A stretch of 44,068 bases of DNA from contig CAYWRA010000009.1 in the NCBI GenBank assembly GCA_964460305.1, positions 1 to 44,068 on the forward strand. The letters run 5' to 3'. The translations under genes and the position numbers were made by a program. Each line of letters starts with the position of its first letter. Within the stretch, counting starts at the first letter, position 1. This stretch comes from JAPLCX01 sp964460305. GTDB taxonomy: Bacteria > Auribacterota > Tritonobacteria > UBA1439. The notes under the pieces are model-generated. The model was not told the origin of the DNA, searched no databases, and saw nothing but the letters and a program-made list of their open reading frames with translations. Positions 33,904 through 42,165 of this stretch are shown here, piece after piece.

Positions 33904-34698
33904 ATGCCGCAACCACTTTACATCGCCCATAACCTCCACCCCGCATACGAGCTCCGCTATGGCTGGACCGGTTGGCCTTCGGAGGGAAGTTTCCCATCCC
34001 TGCCTCCCGGACCTTTTCTGAGACAGCTTTCCGAAAATTGGAAAGGAGACAATCTGCGCCTCCTGGAACACGCGTGGGCGTCGGACGGTATTTCTTTAAC
34101 GTTCGGCGCGACGCCTGAGACATCCCCGGTCCGGATTGCGGCCCTTGCCAAGGGCCGTCTCCAGCATGCGCTGCGTGTTGAGGGTAAACCGGTGGCGTTC
34201 AGTAGAAAAGTTTCTTTGCGAAGCATCGGCCATGGCACGCGTGAAACCATCGAGGCGTACGTCCGCACTCAGTTGAAGCGGGAACGTTTGGCCGATCCTC
34301 GTTTTGAGGAGGGACTGCGCAAATTGTCCTTTTGTGATCCGAAGGTTGATTTGTCTTGCCCATCTTCCACGCGTAGCGGGCGATACTGGTATAATCTGCA
34401 TCTGGTGTTGGTGGTGGCGGGCAGATACCGGGTTGCATGGGGTGTGGGAACGGGTGACATACAGGATTGTTATCGCCGTATCGCACGTGATAACGGCCAT
34501 GAGATATCCAGCCTCTCTTTCATGCCCGATCATGTTCATATGGCTTTGAGGGGAAACGTAGAACGCTCGCCTCAGGAAATTGCTCTGGCGTTTCAGAACG
34601 GCGTTGCCGGTCATATGGGATGCAGGATTTGGGAGTTCAGTTACTACGTTGGGACGTTTAGTGAGTATACTATGGAGGCTGTCCGTTCTCACAAGTGA
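33904..34698 (+). CDS. REP-associated tyrosine transposase-like protein (RAYT, Y1_Tnp)
   Basis: A 264-aa protein from ATG33904 (AGGAG seven bases upstream). The C-terminal third is an IS200-like Y1 transposase domain: SFMPDHVHMALRGN contains the HUH metal motif (His210, His212), followed by QEIALAFQNGVAGHM and EFSYYVGTFSEYTMEAVR with candidate catalytic tyrosines. The N-terminal ~165 residues are the extension seen in one RAYT subgroup (LHPAYELRYGWTGW). It is a single gene flanked by REP-type hairpins, the signature of RAYTs. The protein ends right after AVRSHK, without the usual further helix. It separates the YfhO gene from the next membrane gene. Confidence 0.85.
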   Translation: MPQPLYIAHNLHPAYELRYGWTGWPSEGSFPSLPPGPFLRQLSENWKGDNLRLLEHAWASDGISLTFGATPETSPVRIAALAKGRLQHALRVEGKPVAFSRKVSLRSIGHGTRETIEAYVRTQLKRERLADPRFEEGLRKLSFCDPKVDLSCPSSTRSGRYWYNLHLVLVVAGRYRVAWGVGTGDIQDCYRRIARDNGHEISSLSFMPDHVHMALRGNVERSPQEIALAFQNGVAGHMGCRIWEFSYYVGTFSEYTMEAVRSHK

Positions 34699-34822
34699 AC
34701 TGATCCACCTGCCGGGCAAGCCGGCAGGGGTTTATGGAGCAAGGTCACGGGGGTCTGGAAGTTCAGGAACTTTAAACTTTTAACCTGCAACTGTAGTTGC
34801 CTCCCCTGCAGGAGAGGAAGTT
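34692..34822. repeat. right 131-bp direct repeat flanking the RAYT gene
   Basis: Copy of 33747-33890 with a few substitutions and one 13-nt deletion that removes the inverted CTTGC-loop hairpin. Its REP hairpin CCTGCCGG-GCAAG-CCGGCAGG equals that at 20395-20415. It overlaps the last two codons and the stop of the RAYT gene. Confidence 0.85.
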
Positions 34823-34833
34823 TGGTAGTTGGA

Positions 34834-36543
34834 ATGAAGCCATTGCTGTTTCTTTGCCTCATCGCCGCGGTTTATTTAACCTGTTTTCTCTGGATCGGCA
34901 ACTATGGCGCCTTTTGGTCCGAGGACGCAGGGATTAAGTGTCTCCAGGCAGTCAATCTGATCGGGTCACACTGGACGGATACCGCTATCGAATATCCAGG
35001 GAGGGATATCGACCCACGCCTGGAGTTCAATCCGTTGTTCGGCACGCATACGTTCATAAGGGATGGCCGCATCTACTCGATCTACCCTATGGCATTTCCT
35101 GTCCTCTCCTCCCTCTTCTATGAGAGCCTCGGCTTTCCCGGTCTCTACCTTCTGCCTCTTCTATCCACGCTTGCGGTGATCGCCCTTGTATACAAAACCG
35201 GCAGGCTGATCCTCGGGGCGCGGGACGCTGCCATTGCAACGCTTGTCGCCGCATTCTCATGCCCGACCTTTTTCTATGCGTTCACGTTCTGGGAGATGAA
35301 TATCGCGGCTTTTCTGCTTCTGGGCGGCTTATATCTCGTGGTCCGCAATGGGGATGCCGCGCGACTATGGGCTGCGGTGGCTGGAGGCATGGTCATGGGA
35401 GCGGCGGTCCTTTTCAGGGAGGAGGGTATCCTGCTTATCGCGAGCCTTGTAATCGTCAGGCGCGCGTTCAACCGGGACTCGCGCGGCGGCATGGGGGTTC
35501 TTATCGGGGCCGGCATCGCCGGCGCCGGATGCGTCGCCGCGGACCGTCTCATCGGGGGGGGCGGCATGTCGCACCTCCTGCACAACGTTGCGGTACGCAC
35601 GCGTGAGTTCGGGTCGGTATCGGGATTCATCCGGTACAAGTGGGTATTGATACGTGAGCTCCTCTTCGACGGAAGTCCGTACGCGTGGACGAACCTGGCG
35701 CTCCTTGCGCCCTGGGGCGCGTATGCGCTCGCCCTCGTCATGTCGGGACGTGAGAGCCGCGGTGGATCGGTCGATGCCGCCAGAGAGCGCGACGTCCTCA
35801 TGGCCCTCTCGGCTATCCTCGCGGGGCATTGCCTCTACCTCTGGTTCCTCGCGACAAGCAGATATCCCGTCCGGTTGACGATGACGACGAGCGGGCTCCT
35901 CATGTTCAGCCCCTGGGTCGCTTTTGGAATGCGGGCGTCGCGGAGACCGAATCCCCTCGGTGGAGAGCTGTTGTGGATTGCGGTCTTGTGCCTCATGCTT
36001 ATATGCGTTTTCGTCCCCACGAGCGGCGGTCTCCAGTGGGGGCCGAGATATTTCGTCGTTGTCTATCCGCTCCTCGCCCTTGTCTCCTGCGCCGCATTTG
36101 CCGCGTGGCGGGAGGAGAGCGGCCATCGGATGTGGCTCGCCATGCTATTTGCCGCGTTCGTCCTTCTGGGGGCGTTCAACGAGTTCAGGGGACTCGGCCT
36201 CCTTAAATGTAAGAAGGATTTCAATTTGCGTGTCATGGCCCGCCTGAGGGAATCGCATGCGGACACAGTGGTTGCCCTCACCTGGTGGGCGCCGCTAAGC
36301 ATGGCGCCCGCGTTTTATGAGAAGGCTTTTTTTGCGGTCCGCGACCCGGCCGGGTTCGGCCGTCTGATCTCACGCCTCAGAGAGGGAGGGCGTCGGGATT
36401 TTATTCTCGTTGCCGAGTGCGATCCCGATATCGCGGAGGGGATTGCCGGCCGTTTCCGGCTTAGGCCGGAGAGGGTGAGGCGGGTCAAAATGAGCGGCGA
36501 CGATTATTTCCAGCTTGAGCTGCTGGAGTACCGGCTTGACTGA
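34834..36543 (+). CDS. GT39-like multi-pass membrane protein, no TPR
   Basis: About 569 aa from ATG34834 (TTG34822 is an alternative directly at the repeat edge). N-terminal helix MKPLLFLCLIAAVYL is followed by the acidic loop FWSEDAGIKCLQAVNLI, as in GT39-like enzymes, then YSIYPMAFPVLSS and about ten further helices, with FREEGILLIA in a cytoplasmic turn. A soluble tail of ~90 residues lacks TPRs. It most likely transfers a sugar from a polyprenyl carrier. The leader and any ribosome-binding site now derive from the right RAYT repeat, so its expression may depend on that insertion. Confidence 0.7.
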   Translation: MKPLLFLCLIAAVYLTCFLWIGNYGAFWSEDAGIKCLQAVNLIGSHWTDTAIEYPGRDIDPRLEFNPLFGTHTFIRDGRIYSIYPMAFPVLSSLFYESLGFPGLYLLPLLSTLAVIALVYKTGRLILGARDAAIATLVAAFSCPTFFYAFTFWEMNIAAFLLLGGLYLVVRNGDAARLWAAVAGGMVMGAAVLFREEGILLIASLVIVRRAFNRDSRGGMGVLIGAGIAGAGCVAADRLIGGGGMSHLLHNVAVRTREFGSVSGFIRYKWVLIRELLFDGSPYAWTNLALLAPWGAYALALVMSGRESRGGSVDAARERDVLMALSAILAGHCLYLWFLATSRYPVRLTMTTSGLLMFSPWVAFGMRASRRPNPLGGELLWIAVLCLMLICVFVPTSGGLQWGPRYFVVVYPLLALVSCAAFAAWREESGHRMWLAMLFAAFVLLGAFNEFRGLGLLKCKKDFNLRVMARLRESHADTVVALTWWAPLSMAPAFYEKAFFAVRDPAGFGRLISRLREGGRRDFILVAECDPDIAEGIAGRFRLRPERVRRVKMSGDDYFQLELLEYRLD

Positions 36544-36583
36544 TCGGTATCGGGGGAAATTGCCTGGGGTGGGTTTTATCTCG

Positions 36584-38314
36584 ATGAAGATGACGAAAAA
36601 AGATAAAGCGATCCTGCTTGCGGCATCCGCGTTTGCGCTCGGGTTTCTCGTCATACCCTTTTATGACAAGGGGACTCGGGAGGTGAATACCAACGAGCGG
36701 GTGCGCGCGTATCTCGCCATGGCGTTGGTGGAAGAGGGGACCGGGATGCTCGATCGCCGGGTTGAGGCGTACGGGCTTCCCCTCGACAGGGCCGAGAAGG
36801 ACGGGCACGTATATTGTGATAAGGCCCCCGGCGCGTCGTTTCTCGCGGTCCCGGTGTACGCGGTGGCGTACCTGACGGGGACGCACCTCCCGTTTTACCT
36901 GCTCGTGTATCTTTTCAGGATCGCCGCGGTGGGCATGCCTGTTGCGTTGATGCTCATCTGTATGGTGGAGGTGTTGCGCCGGCGCGTCCGTGAGGAGATC
37001 GCGCTCGCCGCCCCGGCGGTATATTTCATGGGGACGATCGCTTTTCCCATGTCCTCGGTGTTTTTCGGGCACCAGACCGCAGCGGCGTTCTCCTTCATGG
37101 CGTATTATTTCCTGAGGCCGGGGAGCGATCGTCAATCAGTTCCTGCGTCGGCGCTGGCCGGCCTCCTCGCCGCGACGGGCGTCGTGGTCGAATTCCCGGC
37201 GGCCATGATCGCGGCCGGGCTTTTCTGCCTCGCCCTGGCCGATCGCGGCCGGCGCCGGGCTGCGCCCGCGTTCATCGTCGGTTTTTCCTTCCCCGTTGCG
37301 CTTCTCCTCTGGTATAACGGACGCACCTTCGGGAGCGCGCTCGATTTCGGGTATGCCCACACGGAGCATTACTTCAGGCTTCTGGGCTTAAGCGCGGCGG
37401 GACCGCTCACCTCTCTCGAGACGCCTTCGTGGCGGACGTTGTGGGAACTGGCGTGCTCCTCGTATAGGGGGCTATTTTTCTTTTCGCCCGTGCTGTTGTT
37501 CGCGTTGTGGGGGCTCCACGAGCTTTATGCTCGCGGGAGGAGGGCGGAGTCTGTTGTTACAGCGTCGCTCCTCGTCGCGTATTTCACGTTCAATGCATCC
37601 ATGAGGGATTGGGCCGGGGGATGGTCGCCCGGCCCGCGCCATTTAGCGCCGGTGCTGCCCTTCATGGTCCTTCCGCTCGGCTTGGCCGCGCAGCGTATCG
37701 CGGACATGCGCGCCGGCGCGTGGAAGGCGGTCTGCGGAGCGTGTATTTGCGGGGCGGCATTCGTATCCGTGCTCGTGCAGCTCGCCGTCATGGCGACGTA
37801 TCTCTATTTCCCCTGGGACGTATACCATCCGCTGAAGGAAGTCTGTTTCGTATTTCTCTCGGAGGGGGCCTTGGCATGCACGCTGCCGTCTCTCCTCGGG
37901 GCGCCGGACTATATCGGCGCCGCGGTCTTTATCGGCGGCTCGGCGGTATTCCTTTGGGCTTTTTGCCATGGCGCATTTGTGCTTCTCACGCCGTCAAGAA
38001 CGGCTCGTTGCGGCGCGATTCTTGCGCTCGGAACCTGGTTCTGCGCCCTCTACGCGCTGCCGCCGTCCCGCACGGCGTCGGGGGACAGGTTTCTATCCAT
38101 CGTCTATTGGAACAACGGGTTTTACGGGCGTTTCCTCGACGTAAGCAAGAGGATAATCGAGGGGAGCGGCAGCGGGGAGGAGAAACTCCGCTACGCGAAG
38201 CAAAGCATCTATACGGCGTATGAGATCATGAAGGCGCCGGAGAGGGCGCGCTGGTTTTACGGGGTATATGCCTCCTTGGAAGGAGCGCGCGGCGCCGTGA
38301 AGAGGGAGAGATAG
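36584..38314 (+). CDS. GT39-like multi-pass membrane protein, no TPR
   Basis: About 576 aa from ATG36584 (ATG36590 also possible). The N-terminal helix is followed by the loop TNERVRAYLAMALVEEGT, matching the TNE-x-x-R-x-Y pattern of GT39-like proteins, then HVYCDKAPGASFLAVPVYAV. Roughly a dozen TM segments follow, with SYRGLFFFSPVLLFAL and SMRDWAGGWSPGPRHL, a block common in uncharacterised bacterial mannosyltransferase-like proteins. It lies 40 bp after the preceding gene and abuts the next ATG with no gap. TAG is its normal stop. Confidence 0.72.
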   Translation: MKMTKKDKAILLAASAFALGFLVIPFYDKGTREVNTNERVRAYLAMALVEEGTGMLDRRVEAYGLPLDRAEKDGHVYCDKAPGASFLAVPVYAVAYLTGTHLPFYLLVYLFRIAAVGMPVALMLICMVEVLRRRVREEIALAAPAVYFMGTIAFPMSSVFFGHQTAAAFSFMAYYFLRPGSDRQSVPASALAGLLAATGVVVEFPAAMIAAGLFCLALADRGRRRAAPAFIVGFSFPVALLLWYNGRTFGSALDFGYAHTEHYFRLLGLSAAGPLTSLETPSWRTLWELACSSYRGLFFFSPVLLFALWGLHELYARGRRAESVVTASLLVAYFTFNASMRDWAGGWSPGPRHLAPVLPFMVLPLGLAAQRIADMRAGAWKAVCGACICGAAFVSVLVQLAVMATYLYFPWDVYHPLKEVCFVFLSEGALACTLPSLLGAPDYIGAAVFIGGSAVFLWAFCHGAFVLLTPSRTARCGAILALGTWFCALYALPPSRTASGDRFLSIVYWNNGFYGRFLDVSKRIIEGSGSGEEKLRYAKQSIYTAYEIMKAPERARWFYGVYASLEGARGAVKRER

Positions 38315-40474
38315 ATGTTTTCAAAAAAAAATATTCTCGCCGTCCTGATTCTGGCTGCGGTGAGCGGTATCGCCTATTTCAATACGCTGCCGGGTGCGTT
38401 CATCCATGACGATGAATCGGAGATCGTCGACAATCCCTACATCCGGAGCGGCCGGTACATCGGGAAGATCCTTACAAGCCCGGCATGGGCATTTGAATAT
38501 TCGGACGAACGGGCCGGGATCAGCAACTACTACCGCCCTCTCCAGTACCTTATCTACATGGGCATTTACCGGACGTGCGGGTTGAATCCGGCGGGGTACC
38601 ATCTCTTCAAGCTGCTTCTTCACATCCTCGCCACGGTGCTGCTGTTTTTTCTGCTTGAGGGATATTTTACGAATTTCCGGACCGCCCTCGCCGCGGCTGT
38701 CCTGTTCTCGGTCCATCCCATCCACACCGAGGCGGTGACCTGGATCTCCGGCATTACGGATGCGCTGGTCACGCCGTTAATTCTGCTCGCGTTCCTCCTT
38801 TACCTGAGGGCGGTCTCCGTGGGTATGGCCGGCCCCGGCCCGGCGGCGTCTCTTTCGCGGCATCCGCGGGCATGCTACGTCGCTTCCCTGTCGTTTTTTT
38901 TCGCCGGACTCTTCTCCAAAGAGACGGCGGTGATCCTCATTCCCCTCATGATCCTCCACGATCTCCTTTTTCAACGGCGGTCCCTTCGACTCAAGCGCGT
39001 CGCCGCATACTTGCCCTACGCCGCGCTTTTCCTCGTTTATCTGGGATTCAGGATCAACGCGATCGGCTCGCTCAAGGTCGCCGGATGCAAATATGAATAC
39101 CTGGGCCGGTGGCAATGTATCTTGAACCCCGTGTGCCTCGCGGCCTCCTATTTTCTCAAGGCCATCCTGCCGATGGCTCAAAACGGCTGGTACGTATTCC
39201 ATCCCGTCTTGCGGTTCTGGGACGTTCGCTTTATTCTTTCGCTGGCGCTTCTCTTCTGTTTGATCGGCTACGCCCTGCGGCTTGCCTTGAGCGGACGAAT
39301 GCCTGAGCTGTTTTTCCTCCTCTGGTTTTTTATCACGATCTCTCCGGTGGTTGTTTTCTTCCGTCAGATCGGCCTCAACGTCTTTGCCGAGCGCTACCTC
39401 TATCTGCCCGGAGTTGGGTTTTGCGCCCTGGCGGCGCTTGTGCTTGACCGCTTGAGGGGGCCGCGCCTTTATTATGCGGCCGTCGGTCTTCTGGCGATCA
39501 TCTATACGTTCCTTACCGTTGAGAGGAATACGGTATGGAGCGACCGGTTGACGTTCTGGTCCGCCACGGTGAATGCCTCTCCCGACGCGAGCCTCGCCAG
39601 GAACAATCTCGGCGTCGAATACTACAGAAAGAAGCTCTTCAGCGATGCGGAGGCCGAATATCGCGAATCCATCCGGCTCATGTACGATAATCCTACCCCC
39701 TACCTCAACCTGGCCATGATGTATCAAAAGAAAAAACGTTATGAGGAGGCGATCGCCGAGTGCCGGGCCGCATTGCTCATCAGGCCCGATTATGCGGAAG
39801 CCTATTCCACCCTGGGGAATATCTATACGGCGATGGAGGATTATCCGGCGGCGCTTGCGCAATACCGGAATGCGCTGCGCGCGCAGCCCCTGAGTCCGGC
39901 GACGATGGTCAGCCTCGCGGCCGTGTACAATAAACTCGGGAGCTATAAGGATGCGGAGCACAACATCAGGGAGGCCCTCCGCCTGAAACCGGAATTTCCC
40001 GAAGCATACTCCGAAATGGGAATGCTGTACGACAAGACGGGCGACCAGGAGCGGGCGGAGGAGGCGTTTCGACGCGCCCTGGCGCTCAAGCCCGATTTTA
40101 CCGAGGCCCATGTTAACCTGGGGGCCGTTTATAGCAGGAAGGGGGACATGCCGCGCGCGCTGAAGGAGTTGCAAGCGGCCGTTGCCGCCGATCCGGACTC
40201 GGCGGAGGCCCATTACAGATTGGGCGTCATTTATTCGAGCGGGGGCCGTTTCACGGAGGCGGCGCGCGAGTATGCGGCGGCGATTGGTCGCGACGACGAA
40301 CACGTGGAATCGTTGAGCGCCCTGGGCGCCCTCTTGGGGATGGCGGGAAAATACGCGGAGGCCGAAAGGCTGTTGAAAAAAGCGATCGAGATTAAACCCG
40401 GCTGCGCCGATGCGCGCTACAATCTGGAGGTGCTCTATCGGAAAATGGGGAAGCAGCAGGATGCGCGGAAGTAG
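38315..40474 (+). CDS. TMTC-like GT-C glycosyltransferase with nine-TPR tail
   Basis: A 719-aa protein beginning immediately after the previous stop. Landmarks: FIHDDESEIVDNPYI (D32-D33), NYYRPLQYLIY, FSVHPIHTEAVTWISGITDAL, FAGLFSKETAVILIPL, AERYLYLPGVGF, then about nine TPRs from residue ~420. The HPIHTEAV motif is identical in form to that of animal TMTCs. The last ~45 codons and 30 bp beyond are duplicated at 41966-42145 on the other side of the AbiE genes. It closes the plus-strand glycosyltransferase run. Confidence 0.86.
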   Translation: MFSKKNILAVLILAAVSGIAYFNTLPGAFIHDDESEIVDNPYIRSGRYIGKILTSPAWAFEYSDERAGISNYYRPLQYLIYMGIYRTCGLNPAGYHLFKLLLHILATVLLFFLLEGYFTNFRTALAAAVLFSVHPIHTEAVTWISGITDALVTPLILLAFLLYLRAVSVGMAGPGPAASLSRHPRACYVASLSFFFAGLFSKETAVILIPLMILHDLLFQRRSLRLKRVAAYLPYAALFLVYLGFRINAIGSLKVAGCKYEYLGRWQCILNPVCLAASYFLKAILPMAQNGWYVFHPVLRFWDVRFILSLALLFCLIGYALRLALSGRMPELFFLLWFFITISPVVVFFRQIGLNVFAERYLYLPGVGFCALAALVLDRLRGPRLYYAAVGLLAIIYTFLTVERNTVWSDRLTFWSATVNASPDASLARNNLGVEYYRKKLFSDAEAEYRESIRLMYDNPTPYLNLAMMYQKKKRYEEAIAECRAALLIRPDYAEAYSTLGNIYTAMEDYPAALAQYRNALRAQPLSPATMVSLAAVYNKLGSYKDAEHNIREALRLKPEFPEAYSEMGMLYDKTGDQERAEEAFRRALALKPDFTEAHVNLGAVYSRKGDMPRALKELQAAVAADPDSAEAHYRLGVIYSSGGRFTEAAREYAAAIGRDDEHVESLSALGALLGMAGKYAEAERLLKKAIEIKPGCADARYNLEVLYRKMGKQQDARK

Positions 40475-40505
40475 CGCAGCCCGCTACGCGATGCGCCCGC
40501 TTCCG
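40325..40505. repeat. left direct repeat bounding the AbiE module
   Basis: About 181 bp covering the 3' end of the TMTC gene and 31 bp after its stop. Matches 41966-42145 with constant offset 1640 from 40341 onward and only scattered substitutions. Just after the stop it contains GTAGCG-CAGCC-CGCTAC, a small hairpin. Confidence 0.85.
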
Positions 40506-40516
40506 GATCGCCCATA

Positions 40517-40554
40517 ATGTATTGCAATTTAGCTTAAACTAAATTAAAATACAT
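40517..40554. promoter_or_regulatory. 38-bp operator palindrome of the AbiE module
   Basis: Arms ATGTATT-gc-AATTTAG and CTAAATT-aa-AATACAT flank CTTAAA; 14 of 16 arm positions pair. The palindrome covers the promoter from before the -35 to past the -10. AbiEi antitoxins are known to repress their own promoter through inverted repeats, so this is the expected operator; binding is inferred. Confidence 0.75.
40522..40550 (+). promoter_or_regulatory. promoter of the AbiE module
   Basis: TTGCAA (40522-40527), 17-nt spacer, TAAAAT (40545-40550). The ATG at 40559 is only eight bases beyond the -10 and has no Shine-Dalgarno, so the mRNA is probably leaderless. Confidence 0.65.
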
Positions 40555-40558
40555 AATT

Positions 40559-41347
40559 ATGAACACACGTTATGATGCGCTCCAGTTGCGTGAAATATTT
40601 CATCTGGAATTCCTCCGATGGTTCGGCAGGAAAACCAAAGCGGAGCAGTATGCGCTCAAGGGGGGGGCGAATTTGCGTTTTTTCTTCAACAGCGTGCGTT
40701 ACTCCGAGGACATGGACCTGGACGTTCGCGGCATAGCGAGAGAGGTGCTTGCGGACAGGGTCATGCAGATACTCGGGTCGCCGTCGTTTCATGACGCCCT
40801 CAGGACGTATGGGATCCGAAGGATTGTCCCCCCCGATCTCTCGCGAGCCAAGCAGACGGAAACCACGCAACGGTTCAAGGTCCATCTGTTGACCGTCGCG
40901 GGCGAGGATTTGTTCTCAAAGATTGAATTCTCAAGGAGGGGATTCAGGGGTGAGACGGCCGTCCAGTCGGTAAACGACAATGTTGTGCGGAGTTATGCGG
41001 CGGCGCCGTTGCTAGCCCCGCATTACATCCTCCGCGCGGCGATAGAGCAAAAAATTGACGCCCTGTGCACGAGGACGATCATTCAGGCGCGGGATGTATT
41101 CGATCTGTATACGTTGTCTCCGCACTACCGGCAGTCCGATGCGGGAGTATTGCGCGTAGAGGGCGCGAAGCTGGATAAGGCCCGTAACAACGCGTTTGAA
41201 ATCAACTTCGACCGATTCCGGGATACGGTCGTCGCCTATTTGTCGCATGAGGATCGCGGCGTATACGATAATGAGACCGCATGGGATGAAATCAGGATGC
41301 GTGTATCCGACTTTATCGGGGAATTGGGGAGCGGTTATGGCGCGTAA
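40559..41347 (+). CDS. abiEii: AbiEii-type nucleotidyltransferase toxin
   Basis: A 262-aa protein of the AbiEii/AbiGii family (PF08843). The nucleotidyltransferase motifs are intact: KGGANLRFFF (G35-G36) and SEDMDLDV (residues 49-56, metal-binding Asp), with the C-terminal EQKIDALCTRTIIQARDVFDLY block (Lys and Asp conserved in the family). Such toxins (including mycobacterial MenA relatives) transfer nucleotides to tRNA or other targets, halting growth and blocking phage. Its stop overlaps the antitoxin start by 11 bp. Unusually, the toxin gene is first. The whole module lies between direct repeats. Confidence 0.88.
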   Translation: MNTRYDALQLREIFHLEFLRWFGRKTKAEQYALKGGANLRFFFNSVRYSEDMDLDVRGIAREVLADRVMQILGSPSFHDALRTYGIRRIVPPDLSRAKQTETTQRFKVHLLTVAGEDLFSKIEFSRRGFRGETAVQSVNDNVVRSYAAAPLLAPHYILRAAIEQKIDALCTRTIIQARDVFDLYTLSPHYRQSDAGVLRVEGAKLDKARNNAFEINFDRFRDTVVAYLSHEDRGVYDNETAWDEIRMRVSDFIGELGSGYGA

Positions 41348-41957
41348 ATCCGTGTTATTTCATTTCAAGGAGCTACGCCGGCCCGTAGCGACGACCGGTG
41401 AATTATCGGACCTGTCGGGGAGGTCCTTGTCGGCCACCGTTCAGGCGCTCAATCATCTCGCGGGGGAAGGGCTCGTTTTCAAGGTCCACAGAGGGATTTG
41501 GGCGGAGGCTGGCAACGAGAAGTTGAGCCAGTACAGCGTGATCCCATTTCTTTTTCCACGGCACAGGGCCTACGTATCTTTTATCAGCGCGCTCCATTTG
41601 CACGGCATCGTTGGGCAGATCCCCCAAGCGATAACGTTGGCCTCCCCCCTGCACACGAGGGTGCTCCGTACCGCCCTGGGAACGTATCATGTCCATCGGA
41701 TAGATCCGTCGTTCTTCGACGGATTCGGATGGTACAAGGGGACGGGGAGCTTCCTGATAGCCGATCCTGAGAAGGCGTTTATAGACTGTCTGTATATCTC
41801 CGCGCGGCGAGGGAAACGGTTCGGCCATTTCCCGGAGCTCCATTTTCCGAGGTCGTTTCATTTCAAAAAGGCTCGGGGATGGGTGGAACGGATATCCGAC
41901 TTAAGGATCAGGAGCCATGTCGGGAAGAGAATGGACGCGCTCTTGCACCGCGCGTGA
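41337..41957 (+). CDS. abiEi: AbiEi-type antitoxin, winged-helix repressor
   Basis: A 206-aa protein from ATG41337 with GGGGAG five bases upstream. Residues ~1-60 form a winged helix (TTGELSDLSGRSLSATVQAL, then GLVFKVHRGIWA), and the C-terminal part carries the AbiEi signatures (AYVSFISALHLHGI, and IADPEKAFIDCLY). AbiEi proteins neutralise AbiEii without tight complex formation and repress the operon by binding inverted repeats. Here the 40517-40554 palindrome is the likely site. The gene order, toxin then antitoxin, is the reverse of the classical abiEi-abiEii operon. Confidence 0.85.
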   Translation: MARKSVLFHFKELRRPVATTGELSDLSGRSLSATVQALNHLAGEGLVFKVHRGIWAEAGNEKLSQYSVIPFLFPRHRAYVSFISALHLHGIVGQIPQAITLASPLHTRVLRTALGTYHVHRIDPSFFDGFGWYKGTGSFLIADPEKAFIDCLYISARRGKRFGHFPELHFPRSFHFKKARGWVERISDLRIRSHVGKRMDALLHRA

Positions 41958-41965
41958 GGCGAGGC

Positions 41966-42145
41966 GGCGCCCCCTCGGGATGGCGAAAAGATACGCGGAG
42001 GCCGAAAGGCTGTTGAAAAAAGCGATCGAGATTAAACCCGGCTGCGCCGATGCGCGGTACAATCTGGAGGTGCTCTATCGGAAGATGGGTAAGGGGCGGG
42101 ATGCGCGGAAGTAGCGCAGCCCGCTACGCGATGCGCCCGCTTCCG
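41966..42145. repeat. right direct repeat bounding the AbiE module
   Basis: Copy of 40325-40505. Starts nine bases after the AbiEi stop. The extreme 3' boundary is shared to the base (…GCCCGCTTCCG at 40495-40505 and 42135-42145), after which the two sequences differ completely. Confidence 0.85.
41979..42114 (+). pseudogene. duplicated C-terminal TPR fragment of the TMTC gene
   Basis: Encodes the last ~45 residues of the 38315-40474 protein in frame to the same stop: YAEAERLLKKAIEIKPG is identical, and the tail differs only at KGRDARK versus KQQDARK. There is no proper start, although a chance ATG at 41917 opens the frame. Silent substitutions against its partner show it has existed for some time. 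Confidence 0.85.
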
Positions 42146-42165
42146 ACGCATACGCGGCTTATTTC

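Noticed and set aside
38777..40303. Long minus-strand ORF of 508 codons opposite the TMTC/TPR gene (also 21671-22834, 26187-27059, 27935-29026).
   Set aside because: These are antisense shadows caused by GC-rich codon use in the TPR repeats. They lack family motifs and ribosome-binding sites, while the plus-strand genes are clear.
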